This document shows positions 39,833-51,616 of a stretch of 64,000 nucleotides of DNA, in pieces; position 1 is the stretch's first letter; each line of letters starts with the position of its first letter. The notes beneath the pieces were generated by a model. That model saw only the letters and a list, made by a program, of their open reading frames with translations. It ran no database searches and had not been told where the DNA came from. The position numbers and the translations under genes are program-made. The stretch is from Lepiota brunneoincarnata. Its lineage: Eukaryota > Basidiomycota > Agaricomycetes > Agaricales > Agaricaceae. Where the stretch lies: contig JAEBUN010000060.1 of NCBI GenBank assembly GCA_023014365.1, positions 62,001 through 126,000 on the forward strand. The letters are read 5' to 3'.

Positions 39833-41697
39833 TGAAATGCGGATTACTTTACGAGATTGAAAACGAAGTTTGTTAACAGGTTTGATAATTCCAACTTTAT
39901 AAGTTTGTGGGGGAGAGGTTGTCACAGATCTCCAGAAATATATTCGATTCTAGTGTTTTTAGGGTTTTGGTATGTTATTCTCTTAGTCTCCAACTAGACA
40001 GACAGTTGTTCTATCTGAATACAATGGGAACTTTAACGGTTGTTACTATATAATATGTTAACTAATATCTTCACGATTCGATAAGTCAGGCAAAATGCAA
40101 GCTTTCGCAATCAGTGAACCTCTGTAGACCTAGCAGACAGCGTGTTCTAACGGGCCCTAGCATACTACGTCCTTTTCTCTTGACAATACTGTAAATTTAC
40201 ACTACCCAGCGAGACAGGCTTTTGACAAGCTCCTGCAGTAAGTGTCTTTAAGCTAGTAGGCCTAGCGGACAGCATTATCTAACAGGCCCTAGTGCACTAC
40301 AGCTTCTGAACAAGGCAATAAAACTTTTATACTACTCAGCAAGACAGGCTTCTAGTGAGCTCCTGCAGTAAGTATCTTTAAACTAGATAGACCTAGTGGA
40401 CAGCGTTTTCAACGGGCCCTAGCATACTATGTTCACTTCTCAATTAAACAGCTCTACAATTCAATGGTATACTTCTGAGGCAAGGCCTCTAAGAGGAACC
40501 CAAAGAAACAGAAGTTAGTGAACTTTCTACTTAAGAACAGAAGAGGTGTAGCAACTTGTATTCAGTTCTTGAGTCAAGCAGAAGGGTCTGTCAATATCTC
40601 AGTTGTTTCAAAGGGTCTGGTTTTTAAAGAGTATAACTCTTTAAGTCTCTGGTGGTCTTATGACCAAAGAAAATCGCGTAAAATTGCTTTATATTCCTAT
40701 CCTAATTGACCATACAATCAGGGGGGAAATAGGCAAGCAGTTTCTTGCCTCCCATGTAATTTACAGACAAGTTTTTATAACAATATACAATTAACTTATG
40801 GGTATACCTGAAACAAGCCTTCAGCTTCATCATTTTATTGTCTCCTCATCATTTAGGAGCATCATTCTAGGAGTTCTGATATCAGCAACATCAATTTGCT
40901 CTCAGGGACTTGCTCCCTGGGTGCCTGGCTATTTATATCACAGCTAGCTGGGTTAGCAAGTTTTCTTGCTAACGTTTATCTATTGGTTTTTATTTTATTC
41001 TCGAACTCTCCACACCTGAGCTTTTCAACCCTAATGTTCTAAAGTCCACTTCCATAGTCTTCAGGTAGTAGACTAACACTAGAATTAATTAGCTTATTCT
41101 ATTCTTATCAATCTTCATGTTCTAGTTCATCATTTCTGATCTCTTTTTGTTTCTATGAGGGGGCATCCTTCCCTGAGTACCTTCTGGGATACCCCCATTC
41201 AATCCCTTAGGTTTCAATATCATCAGAACCGTTTCAAGGGGACATTCTTGTCAGGGCATTCAGCTAATCCCTACATTCTTTTGTCAAGATTCACTCCTGG
41301 ACCTGTTATTATGACTAGGTACCATCTGGATGACATAGGTGTTGCAACTCGTCCGCTTTCTAGGGCAGAGGCGAAGAAATGGGTCTTTTTGTGCAGTCAT
41401 GAGTATCTTAACCAATATCTTAGTTAACACGGTATCGGATACAATGCTCAGGTACATTCATACCAGAGTCATTCTTCCATAGCCTTGTCACCCATAAGTT
41501 AGTCAACATCACTTTTACTTGTCTGGGTGTTCTGGTTCTGTTTCTGAGATGTCTGCCTTCACATATTTTAGATAGTATTCTAAATCTCTCACACCCAGTG
41601 TCTGACCATGGCCATATACTGATATTATTCAGTAATGGAGAGTTAGTTACTTTATTAGCTAGTGATTTCACAAATGAAATGATTTTGCAGTGCAACA
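39833..41697 (+). mobile_element. E element copy 2 (1865 bp)
   Basis: TGAAATGCGGATTAC...GCAGTGCAACA with a 4-bp duplication CTGT (39829-39832, 41698-41701). Same internal threefold repeat as E1. The left flank is the tail of the transposase region (39586-39828, no gene seen); the right flank is A-rich LINE-like sequence. Confidence 0.75.
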
Positions 41698-42041
41698 CTG
41701 TTCCATAGATAACCTAAATCATATACCAAGAAGAATAAACAAAAACAAATATCTAGACCCCAAAAAAGAAACAATAACCATCAACCTCCAATTACTAGAA
41801 AAGACAACTCCTGAAAAATCCATCAGAATATTTGGAACATATAACAGATCAAAAAAAGAAGATACAAAAAGAACAACATCATGAACATACCCATCAAAAA
41901 AAGAGAAACAGAAAACAAAGAACAAAAACTCATCTACCTAACAACAATGAAAAAAGAAGAAAAAACAACAATAGAAACCAAAGAAGGAAATAAGAACATA
42001 CAAATATACTAGTTGACATACAAAACTACCAAGAGCAAAGC

Positions 42042-42581
42042 TGTTATGATTCATCCTTACTTTGACATACAACTTGGACTTATTACGCCAAAAGTCTTTA
42101 GTTGCAATATACTAAAGCATTATGTATATCTTTTTGTCTTTTACTTTATTTTATTCCTTTATTATATAACCATTTTCATCTTGATTTGTTATATAATATT
42201 TTCTTATTTTAATATCATTTCTCATACTATTAACTATTAATAGATAACTATGTTTAGATAGTTATTCTTAGGTAGTTAAACATAGTTTGCTTCTAAGAAG
42301 TTTGTCAAACTTCTTTTGATACAGGAACATGTATTAATAGTACCTTGAACAATATATAAGACTTCTGGTCTACCAAGAGAAACTCTCAAGTTTCTACTTG
42401 GTTATCTGGTGGAGATTTACCTATTTGCTTGAACTCTTAAGTTGTCTTCTGAAAGTCTTAATCTCTAAGCTAGTGAGGAATACCTTGAGAGCTCACAAAG
42501 AGTCTCTTAGAGTGATTGTTGACTTGGGTGAAGTTAACAATATGCTCAACACTAGTCACGAAGACTGGCATCACTATAACA
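42042..42581 (+). mobile_element. solo LTR, family H (540 bp)
   Basis: TGTTATGATTC...CACTATAACA, perfect 5-bp duplication AAAGC (42037-42041, 42582-42586). Its first eight bases match the start of D. Contains several hairpins, including AAGAAGTTT-GTC-AAACTTCTT at 42295-42315. Confidence 0.85.
42353..42402 (+). promoter_or_regulatory. TATA box plus 13-bp hairpin (LTR H)
   Basis: TATATAA at 42353-42359. Hairpin from 42372: ACCAAG + AGAAACT, loop CTCA, AGTTTCT, one bulged A, CTTGGT to 42402. Confidence 0.6.
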
Positions 42582-42820
42582 AAAGCTGATACATTAGCAA
42601 TAACCAAAACAATGGAAACTCAAGGAAACATAAACATAATAACAGATATAATATCACAAACCCATAACCTATGCAAAAATATAGAAGAATGGGAAGACAC
42701 TGGATACTATGAAAAAAGTGAAATAAAAGAATGGCAAGCATTATACTACAAACTAAGAGAACACAAAGGAAAAATAACAATAATAGTAGAAAAAACAGAA
42801 AATCTATGCCACTGGTTGAG

Positions 42821-43879
42821 CCACTGCCATTTAACCTTTGTGAGTTGCTTAGGGCCCAAAACCTGCTTAGAATACAGGCCAAGCCTTTTACAAGGGTTTA
42901 GGGCAAGTCTTGGCCAGCTTGGGCCCAGGTCCAATTTTTGTGACATTACTGCACACTACTGCACATTACTGTGATACTACTGTAACACTAGTGTGGTAGG
43001 GTGCAGTAGTGGTGGTGGTAAATTCACTATGTCCACTCAGCAACTATGCCTATATATAGTTAGTCCATGATTCCACAAAATCATATATCCCTATCTACAC
43101 GATATATCTCATTGATGAACAATAGCTCAGACACTTGTAAAACTATAATAAGCATGGATCATTTCAGAAATCTCTCTTACACTCTGTTGATGAATGCTTC
43201 TACTTTTCAGACTATCCAATCAGTGGTCACAGATATATCAAACTAAAGGTCTATTAATAACCAGTTTCTTGGACTAGGCCCAGCAACTTGGTTGAGGACT
43301 CAAAGAAGCATAGTCCCAAATAAACTAGTCAACAGGACCAATAACTATATGGGTTGCTTGGTTATCTTACATCATAAGAGTGCATTGTGGTATGGAGAGA
43401 TAAGGTAGAAATAGAGCATGTGTAAATAGATATACCTCAACCATGTTCCCATTTTTTTTATGCCTCCCAAGCATCTATGACCCACTAAGTAAACCAAAAA
43501 AGCTATCAAAGTTGATGGTCCCCATGAAAGTATGTCCACTGGTGTTATTCAGACCAGTCTCACTAAGCTAACATCCTCCAAGTACTGGAGATTAACTCCA
43601 GTAGTAGTGATGGGGTAAAAATGCTGGCCAGGCATTAAAGGCTAACTGACCATCATGTGCCCATACCAACAAAGGACCAACAATGGAGATTGATCCTATC
43701 AACTCTATTATCAATCAGGTCACTGTTGCTGTTGGACAAATTGACTTCTTCAACCCTCCAGCAGTGTTCTGGTTTGGAATGTAGAATAATCAGCTTAAGA
43801 GCAATAAAAAAGTGATGGATTTTGTGAATTTGATTTAGTCAACTACATTTTAACCTTTTGTCTCTAGCAATCTCATCCC
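42821..43879. other. 1.06 kb without recognised features
   Basis: AT-rich, stops in all frames. Near 42960-43015 there is a short repeat of TACTGCACA/TACTGTGATACTACTG. Nothing else seen. Confidence 0.6.
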
Positions 43880-45749
43880 TCTCATCATTGACCCAGCTGA
43901 TATCCATCTAGACTGTTTAAATATTGAGATAAATGTAGAGGCTGCACTGTTCCTGAAACTCACAGATGAGTCACTAGGATCTAGGAGGGTCCTCATCTTT
44001 GCTAGGGGTTATCATCATTTTGAGGTATCAAAATATCTGAGGGATGGGGCAAAGGCTCAAATCATTGCCCTCAAGGCTGAGATCAACATGCACAAAGAAG
44101 ACCTCAATATACTAGAGGAGGATGCAGTGCACATACCTGCAGAGAATAGCTTGGAAAAGGTAGAGAAGTAGCTGGTAGCAGAAAAGATAATACTCCAAAA
44201 GGTGGGGATGTAGAGTATTTATTGTTGTGTATGATTAAGTCACATCCAATTGAATAGGATCTTTGCTTATCAACAATGTAGCAGGTGCATACCACCTATC
44301 AAACAACTTTGTTGTACATCAATACTTTAAAAGTTTAGCAGAACAGCTCAGGTGGAAGTTTTGGGAATACTTGATGGCAAAGCAAACTGAGAACACAGTT
44401 CCTGGCACATTCAAGAATCACATATCAAAGATAACAGGTGGAGATTTAAAAGTTCAAACACAAGAAATCAGTGAAGTATATTAAACTCTCATTGAGCTAG
44501 ACCCACATTTTTATGATGACACAATCTTCTCACCAAAGTTTTTTACAAATACAATCCAAAAGTTATTAAGTGTGGTAAAAGATATACTTGAGATTGAGAA
44601 CAAATGCTAATATCAATACTCCCTAGTTATTGCTCAGGACCATTGAATACTTGCTTGCTACACTGAAGGGTCTGTATACTAACAAACTATGTGAATTTGC
44701 AGATAAGACAAAATACAGCAAGTATATGACTGACTGACAGGGTGGTTTAGAGGGTGCCATCAGGAGGTGGGAGAACACTATTATATACTCAATTAACCAG
44801 CTGGTGGACTCCAGAAAACTTGAGGAATGGCTACAAGACCTGATTGATCAAGGATATGGCTGAGCTGGATAATATCTTTCTTATAAATCTTGGTAAGGAT
44901 CCAGCATTATTCATGATAAAAGCACTGATATGGAATGCAATGTGGCTGGTCTATAGAGCTGACCATCCTGATCTCTTCAATCCTGTAACCACAGATGCTA
45001 CATACAAAATACTCAAGGATATAAAGAAGAGAATATGTCAATCATTAGGACTATGGTTTCCCAACTTTATTCCATCTTACAGCTGGCAAACCATTCTAGC
45101 AAAAGCAACTTCCATGTTAGAGTAGATTTTCTTGGCAAGGATTGAAAAGATGCTCATTAGTGAGTATTGCTCACATCTGCTTAAATTATCAGATGCTGCA
45201 GCCTAGATCTGTACCATACTTGTCTATTGACTCAACTCTGTATGTTTATACAATGCCATCTCCAGCTCCAAGAAAATTTCCTTTCCTAATGGTCTTGCTG
45301 TACAGACATGCCCTTGGCTATCTGTCAATATTGTAACAATGAAGAAGAATCATTGCCATACAAAATTCACCAAGGAACTTTCCACCAATGTCATGAGCAA
45401 CCTCAAGAAGCTGAAGTTGCTGCAGTGTATTGTAGTTTCTTTAGAAAGCAAGACCATATGTTTGGAGATTGCTAGTCTCATCACCAACTTGATTTCTTTT
45501 CAAACTTGCATTTTCAGCAGCCTACCTAACTTTGTTCTGCTTCAGGTAATTGAGTTTAACATTGGATGTCTCATGCTTATGGATAGTATTGTAAATACTG
45601 ATCCAGAAGCTCATATGGACCCAATCCTGCAGGAATATATTCTTCTATCTGGAATGCAAGGTTCAATTCAATTCCAGCATCATGAGCTATACAGTTCTCC
45701 CACAGTCATCCAGGCCAATCTGTTGCACAAAGCCCAGACAGACACATAA
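43880..45749 (+). pseudogene. Unidentified degenerate protein-coding tract
   Basis: Several plus-strand frames in order look like protein rather than noise: 43880-44210 (PADIHLDCLNIEINVEAALF, LKAEINMHKEDLNILEEDAV, coiled-coil-like), 44263-44600 (NFVVHQYFKSLAEQLRWKFW, FKNHISKITGGDLKVQTQEI, DDTIFSPKFFTNTIQKLLSV), 44800-45125 (MIKALIWNAMWLVYRADHPD) and 45339-45749 (NSTDPEA-type helix-rich C-terminal part). Stops and frameshifts separate them. I do not recognise the family; an old transposon protein or a dead host gene are both possible. No catalytic motif was seen. Confidence 0.35.
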
Positions 45750-46372
45750 GTCCACAAGCTCAAACAGCTCACAATTGAGGTAATAAGGTCAAAGACTCTG
45801 TTAAGAAAAGCTTCAGCTTCCACCCTCTTTGTTCACCTTCAAGATAAAACTGCTCTCCTAACTCACCAGCAGCCTCTGTTCATATAGAAACCATGCCACC
45901 CTCTTAGTCCTACTCCAACCACATCTCAAATCAGTGTTCACCCTGAGGTCAGTGAGTTTCCCAACCTTTTCCTGGCCTTTGGAGATGAGGATAGTGACTA
46001 TGTAATAGATTTAGTAAAGCTAGACTATTTGCATTATATATTCCACATTTCTTCATCATTTTCTTTTCATCTAATTTATCTCAATATAAAGCCTCCATAG
46101 ACCTTGATGCTCCCTCTGGTCACACCATCTAGCCAGATATTCTTGTTTTACTACCAGATTTGCTTCACTTTATAATTTTATGTTCTTCATGTTTATACTC
46201 TGATCCTATCTTGAAGTCCCTTCTATTTCCAGTGCTGGAAAGTGCAGCACTTCACCTTGTTCAGAGTCTTTTGTATACCTCCATATTTTGTTTTTGTTTT
46301 CATCTCACTCCATCCAGCTCCTCCACGGAAGAGGCCAAAGTCCTCTTTACATTTCTTGAAGTACACCTCTTC
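45750..46372. other. 0.6 kb without recognised features
   Basis: AT-rich, no open frame above 72 codons, no repeat match noticed. Confidence 0.5.
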
Positions 46373-46826
46373 TGTTAGATGAATAAGAGGCCTGGAACCA
46401 AGTTGATAAATAAGTGAGGGGTTTCACCCCTCAACCTGTACCTATATACTACAGGCAGTACTATAAATACTATAAAATGTCAGAGAACATCAGAGAACAA
46501 CTATTTACAGTGATAAGATCAAGTTCTGCTAAGAATATTCATTAGGCAACCTATATCAAAAGGGGAGTAAGAATAGATGAGCAACAACCTGTTACACTGG
46601 TTAGATACACCAGGTGATTAGTATACTAAGCTCACTAGGATTGGGATCTGGCTATCCAGCTATCTCCTTACACCTTCTGTCCAGCAAGCTTGCAGCAGCT
46701 CTCCTGTGGCTCTTGAAGCCAGTACACTAGCTAAGCCTCCTGTGTCTTTAATCAGGGGTTCCTTATCTTGCAGGTATTGTAGGGGGACTGGCATTGTGCA
46801 CCCTCCCTTATGAAAGGTACAGTTAG
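46373..46826. other. Fragments related to B-family LTR ends
   Basis: 46373-46412 starts TGTTAGATGAATAAGAGG and shares GGAACCAAGTTGATA with B LTRs. 46778-46819 (TGTAGGGGGACTGGC... CTTATGAAAGG) matches the other end in reverse orientation and is cut by MITE J2. The sequence between is not clearly B. Probably relics of one or two old LTRs. Confidence 0.4.
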
Positions 46827-47027
46827 GGACAAAACCCTTCTAATGATTTTTATACTTCAACAAATATGTTAATAACTGCCCACCTACTAAAGATGAAACC
46901 TTCATATTTTAATTGGGAATACCTATATGGCTCATATATCACCCTGCCAAATATCATTATGTCATATGCCATTTTGGGAAGTCGGTGAATTAAACAATCA
47001 TTTAAGGTCATTGAAAGGGTTTTGTCC
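46827..47027 (-). mobile_element. MITE J, copy 2 (201 bp)
   Basis: Inverted relative to copy 1, terminal repeats GGACAAAACCCTT / AAGGGTTTTGTCC. Confidence 0.75.
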
Positions 47028-47371
47028 ATCTTTACTTTAATCACATGATTTTGTTTATTACAGCCAAATAAGTGCAAATAAATGTCATGCGTCTGGTTGG
47101 AATATTGTATAAATATAGCTGCTCACTCCCCTAGCTCACACCACCCCTCCAACTTTATTTTGCTAACATGTGATCTCTCTCTATGACTTAATGCAACCAT
47201 ATTCTCTCCCTTTTGGACAAAGGCTACTCTGCTACCCATATTGCTTCTACCACTGGTCTTGGCCTCAGCACTATATCTCACCTTCACTCCAAATACCATT
47301 CAACTTTCAAAGTCACTTGGTGGCTGCCCAACCAAGCTTTCTGTTGGCAATATCAAATATACTACCCATCT
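47028..47371. other. 344 bp without a recognised gene
   Basis: Short frames on plus (for example LPLVLASALYLTFTPNTIQL) without a known domain. B LTR copy 6 follows. Confidence 0.4.
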
Positions 47372-47696
47372 TGTTAGGGTAAGTAGGGTGCACCAGAACC
47401 AAGTTGATATTCAGGTGCCAATCGTAATCAGCACATGCACTACTTAAATACAATAACACTCTGCACACAAACTGGGTAGGAAACACTACTTAGGCTACCA
47501 GACATAATGTGTGCAAACAATATACAACAACATTAGATAATATAATTGTATGCAGGGTCAAGCTCAGGGATGGGAGTGGCCGAAGGCCAAGGCTAGGCTC
47601 AGGCATTGGGCATCAGCTAGAGAGGCCAAGCCCAGACACCCAACCACAGACTCCTAGACGTACCTTGTGTAAGGGGGTGTGTACAGTCCCCTTACA
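47372..47696 (+). mobile_element. B-family solo LTR, copy 6 (325 bp)
   Basis: TGTTAGGG...CCCCTTACA with perfect duplication CATCT (47367-47371, 47697-47701). Drawn like the other plus-strand copies. Confidence 0.85.
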
Positions 47697-49212
47697 CATC
47701 TTACACTGTGAACCCCTAGGGGTGGTAAAATACAACCTTAAAGAGTAAGTCGTGTAAATTACACCAGGTAGTGTTGTATCTTGGGATGTAGGAAAAAATA
47801 GTATTTTCTGTAGGATGAGTTTTGACGGTAAATCTAGATATTTACGCCAGAAAATGTCATCAGTGTAATGGTGTAATATATGGAGGGTGGTATAAGGCAA
47901 CTTAAAGGAGCAGAATGGGGTATAGCCACACGTACCATTGTTTTTCACGACTTAGGAAAGCGCAACAATTTTAGTAGAATGTTTTTCAATAGCAAACATA
48001 AATATTAATTGCTAGTATACAATAGAGTAATATACTGGAGGTTTGGCTACTGTCAAGGTGGAAAATGGAATGCGACACCCAGCCAGAGGATGAAGCAGAG
48101 GGCAGGGGAGGATGGTGGCCACACAGATGGCATTTCCGTGCAGGGCAATGTAGTGCCATGGTGCAGTAAGGGGCAATGGGGCCCCAGAAGCATTTGCTCA
48201 ACCTGTAGAGGTGTGTCTGCCAAAAGGAGTGGCCTCTGGGACATTAAAATGAACAAAAAAAACAGAAACCTGGTGTGTGTATTTGCTCCTGGGGCCAAGA
48301 GGTGCAGCCACAAGAGTGGCAGCCCTTGTAGTTGTAGGGGATGGTGGACCATGGAGCCGCATTTACTGTGCTGTTGTATTGAGCATTTGCATTTGTACTT
48401 GTGTATCTTGCAGCTCCTGATAAGTGTGACAAGTGCTGCACCACTGTTGTTCTCACCATCATTGCCAAATTCACTTGCATACATGTCATATGCTTACCTC
48501 TACTCACGCAAGTACAAAAGGCTGTCCTGGGAAGAGAGGGGAAAGGCAAGGGCTGCCTTGGAGGTCACTAAAAGCACCCACAAGAAGAAAGTATCTGGAA
48601 TGGCTGCGGGTCGGGCAATAGATTGGGTTTTAATGTGAGTATTAATGGAACGGATGTGATTGGTGGCTGAAGAATGCGAAGGGGAGTAAAACATTCTTCA
48701 AAGTCAGATAAAGATGAACACTGGATGGTCTGGGGGTTCTGTGGTGTGCATGCCATTGTAACATTCCATATCTATGAGGGGACTGTTCCAGCAAAGTTTT
48801 TTGCAAATGGGGGAGTCTGGTCACCTGGGGGGAAGTGTCTTGATATAATCCAAACTTGGTGTTGGTGAAATGTGGATTAGGAGTGTACATAAGCTCAAAA
48901 ATAAAATCCTTACTGTCTTGCATGTGCCACCCAATGAATATCTCAATAGATTGCTTCCAACTAATGGTACTCTGAGCAATACTAGCCAGGATAAAGTCAC
49001 AAAATTGAATACAGAGCATGGTGTGCATCCATTGTAAGTCCTACATCCTGTTCTCAGTACCTGATTGCACTACATGGTTGCTCTACCAGCGATTGAATGT
49101 ACTGAAGGATTTCACTGCTATTTTCATTACATTGATTGTTAGCCCCCAAGTGCTGTTCAGCTAACTGCACAAACTTACTATAAATCGAAAGTTAATCTAA
49201 CAATATAACAGG
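47697..49212. other. 1.5 kb without a recognised gene
   Basis: A 209-codon frame at 48009-48638 shows some protein-like stretches (YKRLSWEERGKARAALEVTK, THKKKVSGMAAGRAIDWVLM) followed on plus by EHWMVWGFCGVHAIVTFHIY near 48719. I cannot assign a family, and antisense frames of similar length overlap it. Confidence 0.35.
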
Positions 49213-50035
49213 AAATACAAACCAAGAAGGATCGGTCTCAGGATGCAAAGTTGATATTTCAAAAGTCTCAGGTGCCGATGAACAAATTCACTGAAAAATT
49301 GGTCCAAATTGCCAATGGGATACTTCTGGCCATTAAACTCATCATTTCCAAACTACAAGAAGGGAACAAGAGGCCCAAATCACTGTGGGCCCAATGGGAG
49401 CGGACACAAACAAGGGCCATAAGGATGGGTAGCAAGCACCATTTATCCAATCTTGACGCGTCCATCCACCTGTTGGTGCACAGTCCACATATGCAGGTGA
49501 ACCCAAACACTGTCCTGATTTTTGCCATGCTATCGAGCCTTCCAGACGGGTTCTCATGCTGACAGGGGGCCATTGATGAACTGCAAAGCCACTCACCAGC
49601 AATGATCCATCTTCAGGGGGCACTGGTATCCCTGCAACAGGTATCACTCATCTATGTCGATGGACCTGAGGGGAACCTCCGATATCGAGTGCTTGTGCCA
49701 ATCCGGGAGTTTGGCATAAAGATGGGGATGGATCATCCTCTCAAGAGCTGCTTAGGTGCTTTCTACGCCAAAATGACAAAGTGCTTTGCGGATTATACAG
49801 ATCCCGCTGGCCATGACATCGTTCCACCAGAACTTCTCAATGTACACTCGGTGTTCACGAAAGTGCTTAAAAAAGGCTGAGTGGACGAGATGACTATCAA
49901 CGCTTCTATTCATTACACCCTCTGGTGCATCTATTTGGGTAATCCCACTCCAGAGATCGTTGAACTGGCACTGCAACAATCAGAAACCCAATATAGTTTT
50001 CGAAATATAGCTGCGAATTCATTTGCTATCAGCTT
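49213..50035 (+). pseudogene. Unidentified protein-coding tract
   Basis: Plus frame 49251-49562 (KLVQIANGILLAIKLIISKL, NTVLIFAMLSSLPDGFSC), a TGA, then in another frame 49602-49880 (GNLRYRVLVPIREFGIKMGM, CFADYTDPAGHDIVPPELLN, VHSVFTKVLKKG), another TGA and more to about 50035 (WCIYLGNPTPEIVELALQQS). CpG is commoner than in the surroundings, which suggests a younger or once-expressed sequence. It sits immediately left of F copy 2 and could be the internal part of an F retrotransposon, but no purine tract is seen at the junction. Family not recognised. Confidence 0.35.
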
Positions 50036-50224
50036 CTAATGTTCAGGAGTAAGCAGGGAACGTGGAAGACAAACTGCATCCAATATGTCCAAGCAGTGAA
50101 TGAACTCCATATCAAAAATGCTGTCATTGCTGCTACCACAAACCTCACACTCGTGCAACTCCAAAGAGAGCTTCATAATCAGCAATGGTAGACCCCCCCT
50201 GAACCTCTCCAGCCTTCCCTGTGA

Positions 50225-51530
50225 TGGTGTTGATATGCCGATTTCATGCCTATACATGAATTCCGTACTCCGGAACAATTCTCTACATAGAAACATTGGC
50301 TATATCATTAAAGAACTCTATAGAGGATTGGTACTATGTCCCATAGTAGCCGGTTTGACTGAAATGAAGATATTCGAGCCTTGGAAGTGTTCAAACCAGC
50401 TCATTATCACTAAGCTTAGTGAACCAAGCTATCAGAACACTCTCTGGAGGGATTCAGGACTCTACATAGTCTATCAAGTATACTCTGGTCGCATCAAGGG
50501 ATCTTACGAGCAGTTTTCTGATGAACCCGAATGCATTTGAACATAAAGAATGTACCTAGCGGCTGTTGCAGGTGTATTACACCTACAGTGAGCCCAATAA
50601 TGATAACCAGACCACGGAACGGAACATCCAACATTCAGGAGGTGACAACTGATGCCCAAAACCCTAGAAATATCAAAGACTCATAATTAGCAAGTGCTTT
50701 GTGGGTCCCAGCACCTCAGCATACTGCCTAACTGAGATTAATTACAATGGATCAAGGGATTGTCCATATGCTATACATTCCAATCATAATTGATCTGGAG
50801 GCTTAAACGTGCTCATGTGGATGCAGAATAATGCAGACAAGCATGGAACACATCTGGCTGGATTGCCATTCGTCAATCAGAGAAAAACCCATAACCCAGG
50901 GCAAGGTAGAAATGCTGCTAAACCCTCCAAAATGTTCTACAGTACCTGTAACAATTAAGCTTATTGTTTTCTATTTCATATTTACTATCTCTCATATGTA
51001 TCTAAACAATATGGATATGGTCGCACTTGTTCATGGAGAAGCAAGAGGTCTCACCCCTGCTTCCACATGCAAGTCTGCAAGCTGTGATCAAGAACAGTTT
51101 CAGAGGACTACTTAGTGTGCGTCGTTAAGTGTGATTTCTTCAGTTATTGACCAACCCAGAGACAGAGACAGAGAATAGAGTCCAGAGTTTAGAGTTCCAG
51201 AGTGCTAGAGACAGAGACAGAGACAGAGAACAGAGTTCAGAGACTAGAGACCAGAGACTAGAGACCCCGTGCTTTGAATTGACAGGGATTGTCCTTTCAC
51301 TGTTGCACCGTATGGCTAAGATAACTTTAACGGCTGTTCGTTAACCTCTAAAAACACTATTCTCTTGAATTTCGCTGTCAGAACGCACCCCCAGAACACC
51401 TAAAAGACGAAACTGTTCATTATCTATCTCATACTACTTGTATTAACCTAAGCTTATCAAATTTCGACTAAGCTTAGTGAGAACAAGCCCTTTATCTATA
51501 TTAAAACCCACAAACATTTCCACCTTTTCA
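50225..51530 (+). mobile_element. F element copy 2 (1306 bp)
   Basis: Collinear with copy 1 and of the same length. Right flank is element C copy 2 starting inside the RNase H tail; the left flank is not element C, so a deletion or recombination took away the 5' part of that C copy. Confidence 0.7.
50256..50540 (+). CDS. ORF at the left end of F copy 2 (94 aa)
   Basis: MNSVLRNNSLHRNIGYIIKE to FSDEPECI; same length and frame as in F copy 1 with scattered substitutions. The frame is open further left to 50100. Function unknown. Confidence 0.35.
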   Translation: MNSVLRNNSLHRNIGYIIKELYRGLVLCPIVAGLTEMKIFEPWKCSNQLIITKLSEPSYQNTLWRDSGLYIVYQVYSGRIKGSYEQFSDEPECI

Positions 51531-51616
51531 CTGGTACAAAAATACCTGCTGCTGATGCCCTTTCCTGTCATCCCAATCATATTCCCAATGAAGATGAGGA
51601 CAACAAATCCGTAACG

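Larger units (their letters stand above)
41702..42820 (+). pseudogene. A-rich LINE-like relic split by solo LTR H
   Basis: 41702-42041 reads NHIPRRINKNKYLDPKKETI and EKSIRIFGTYNRSKKED; 42587-42820 reads NINIITDIISQTHNLCKNIE and EWQALYYKLREHKGKITIIV. Codon use and A-richness match LINE-2, but I cannot place the pieces on a LINE domain, so this is tentative. Confidence 0.4.

Noticed and set aside
48009..48638. 209-codon plus frame as a gene
   Set aside because: Low-complexity first half, no domain, overlapping antisense frames of similar length. Left as unassigned sequence.
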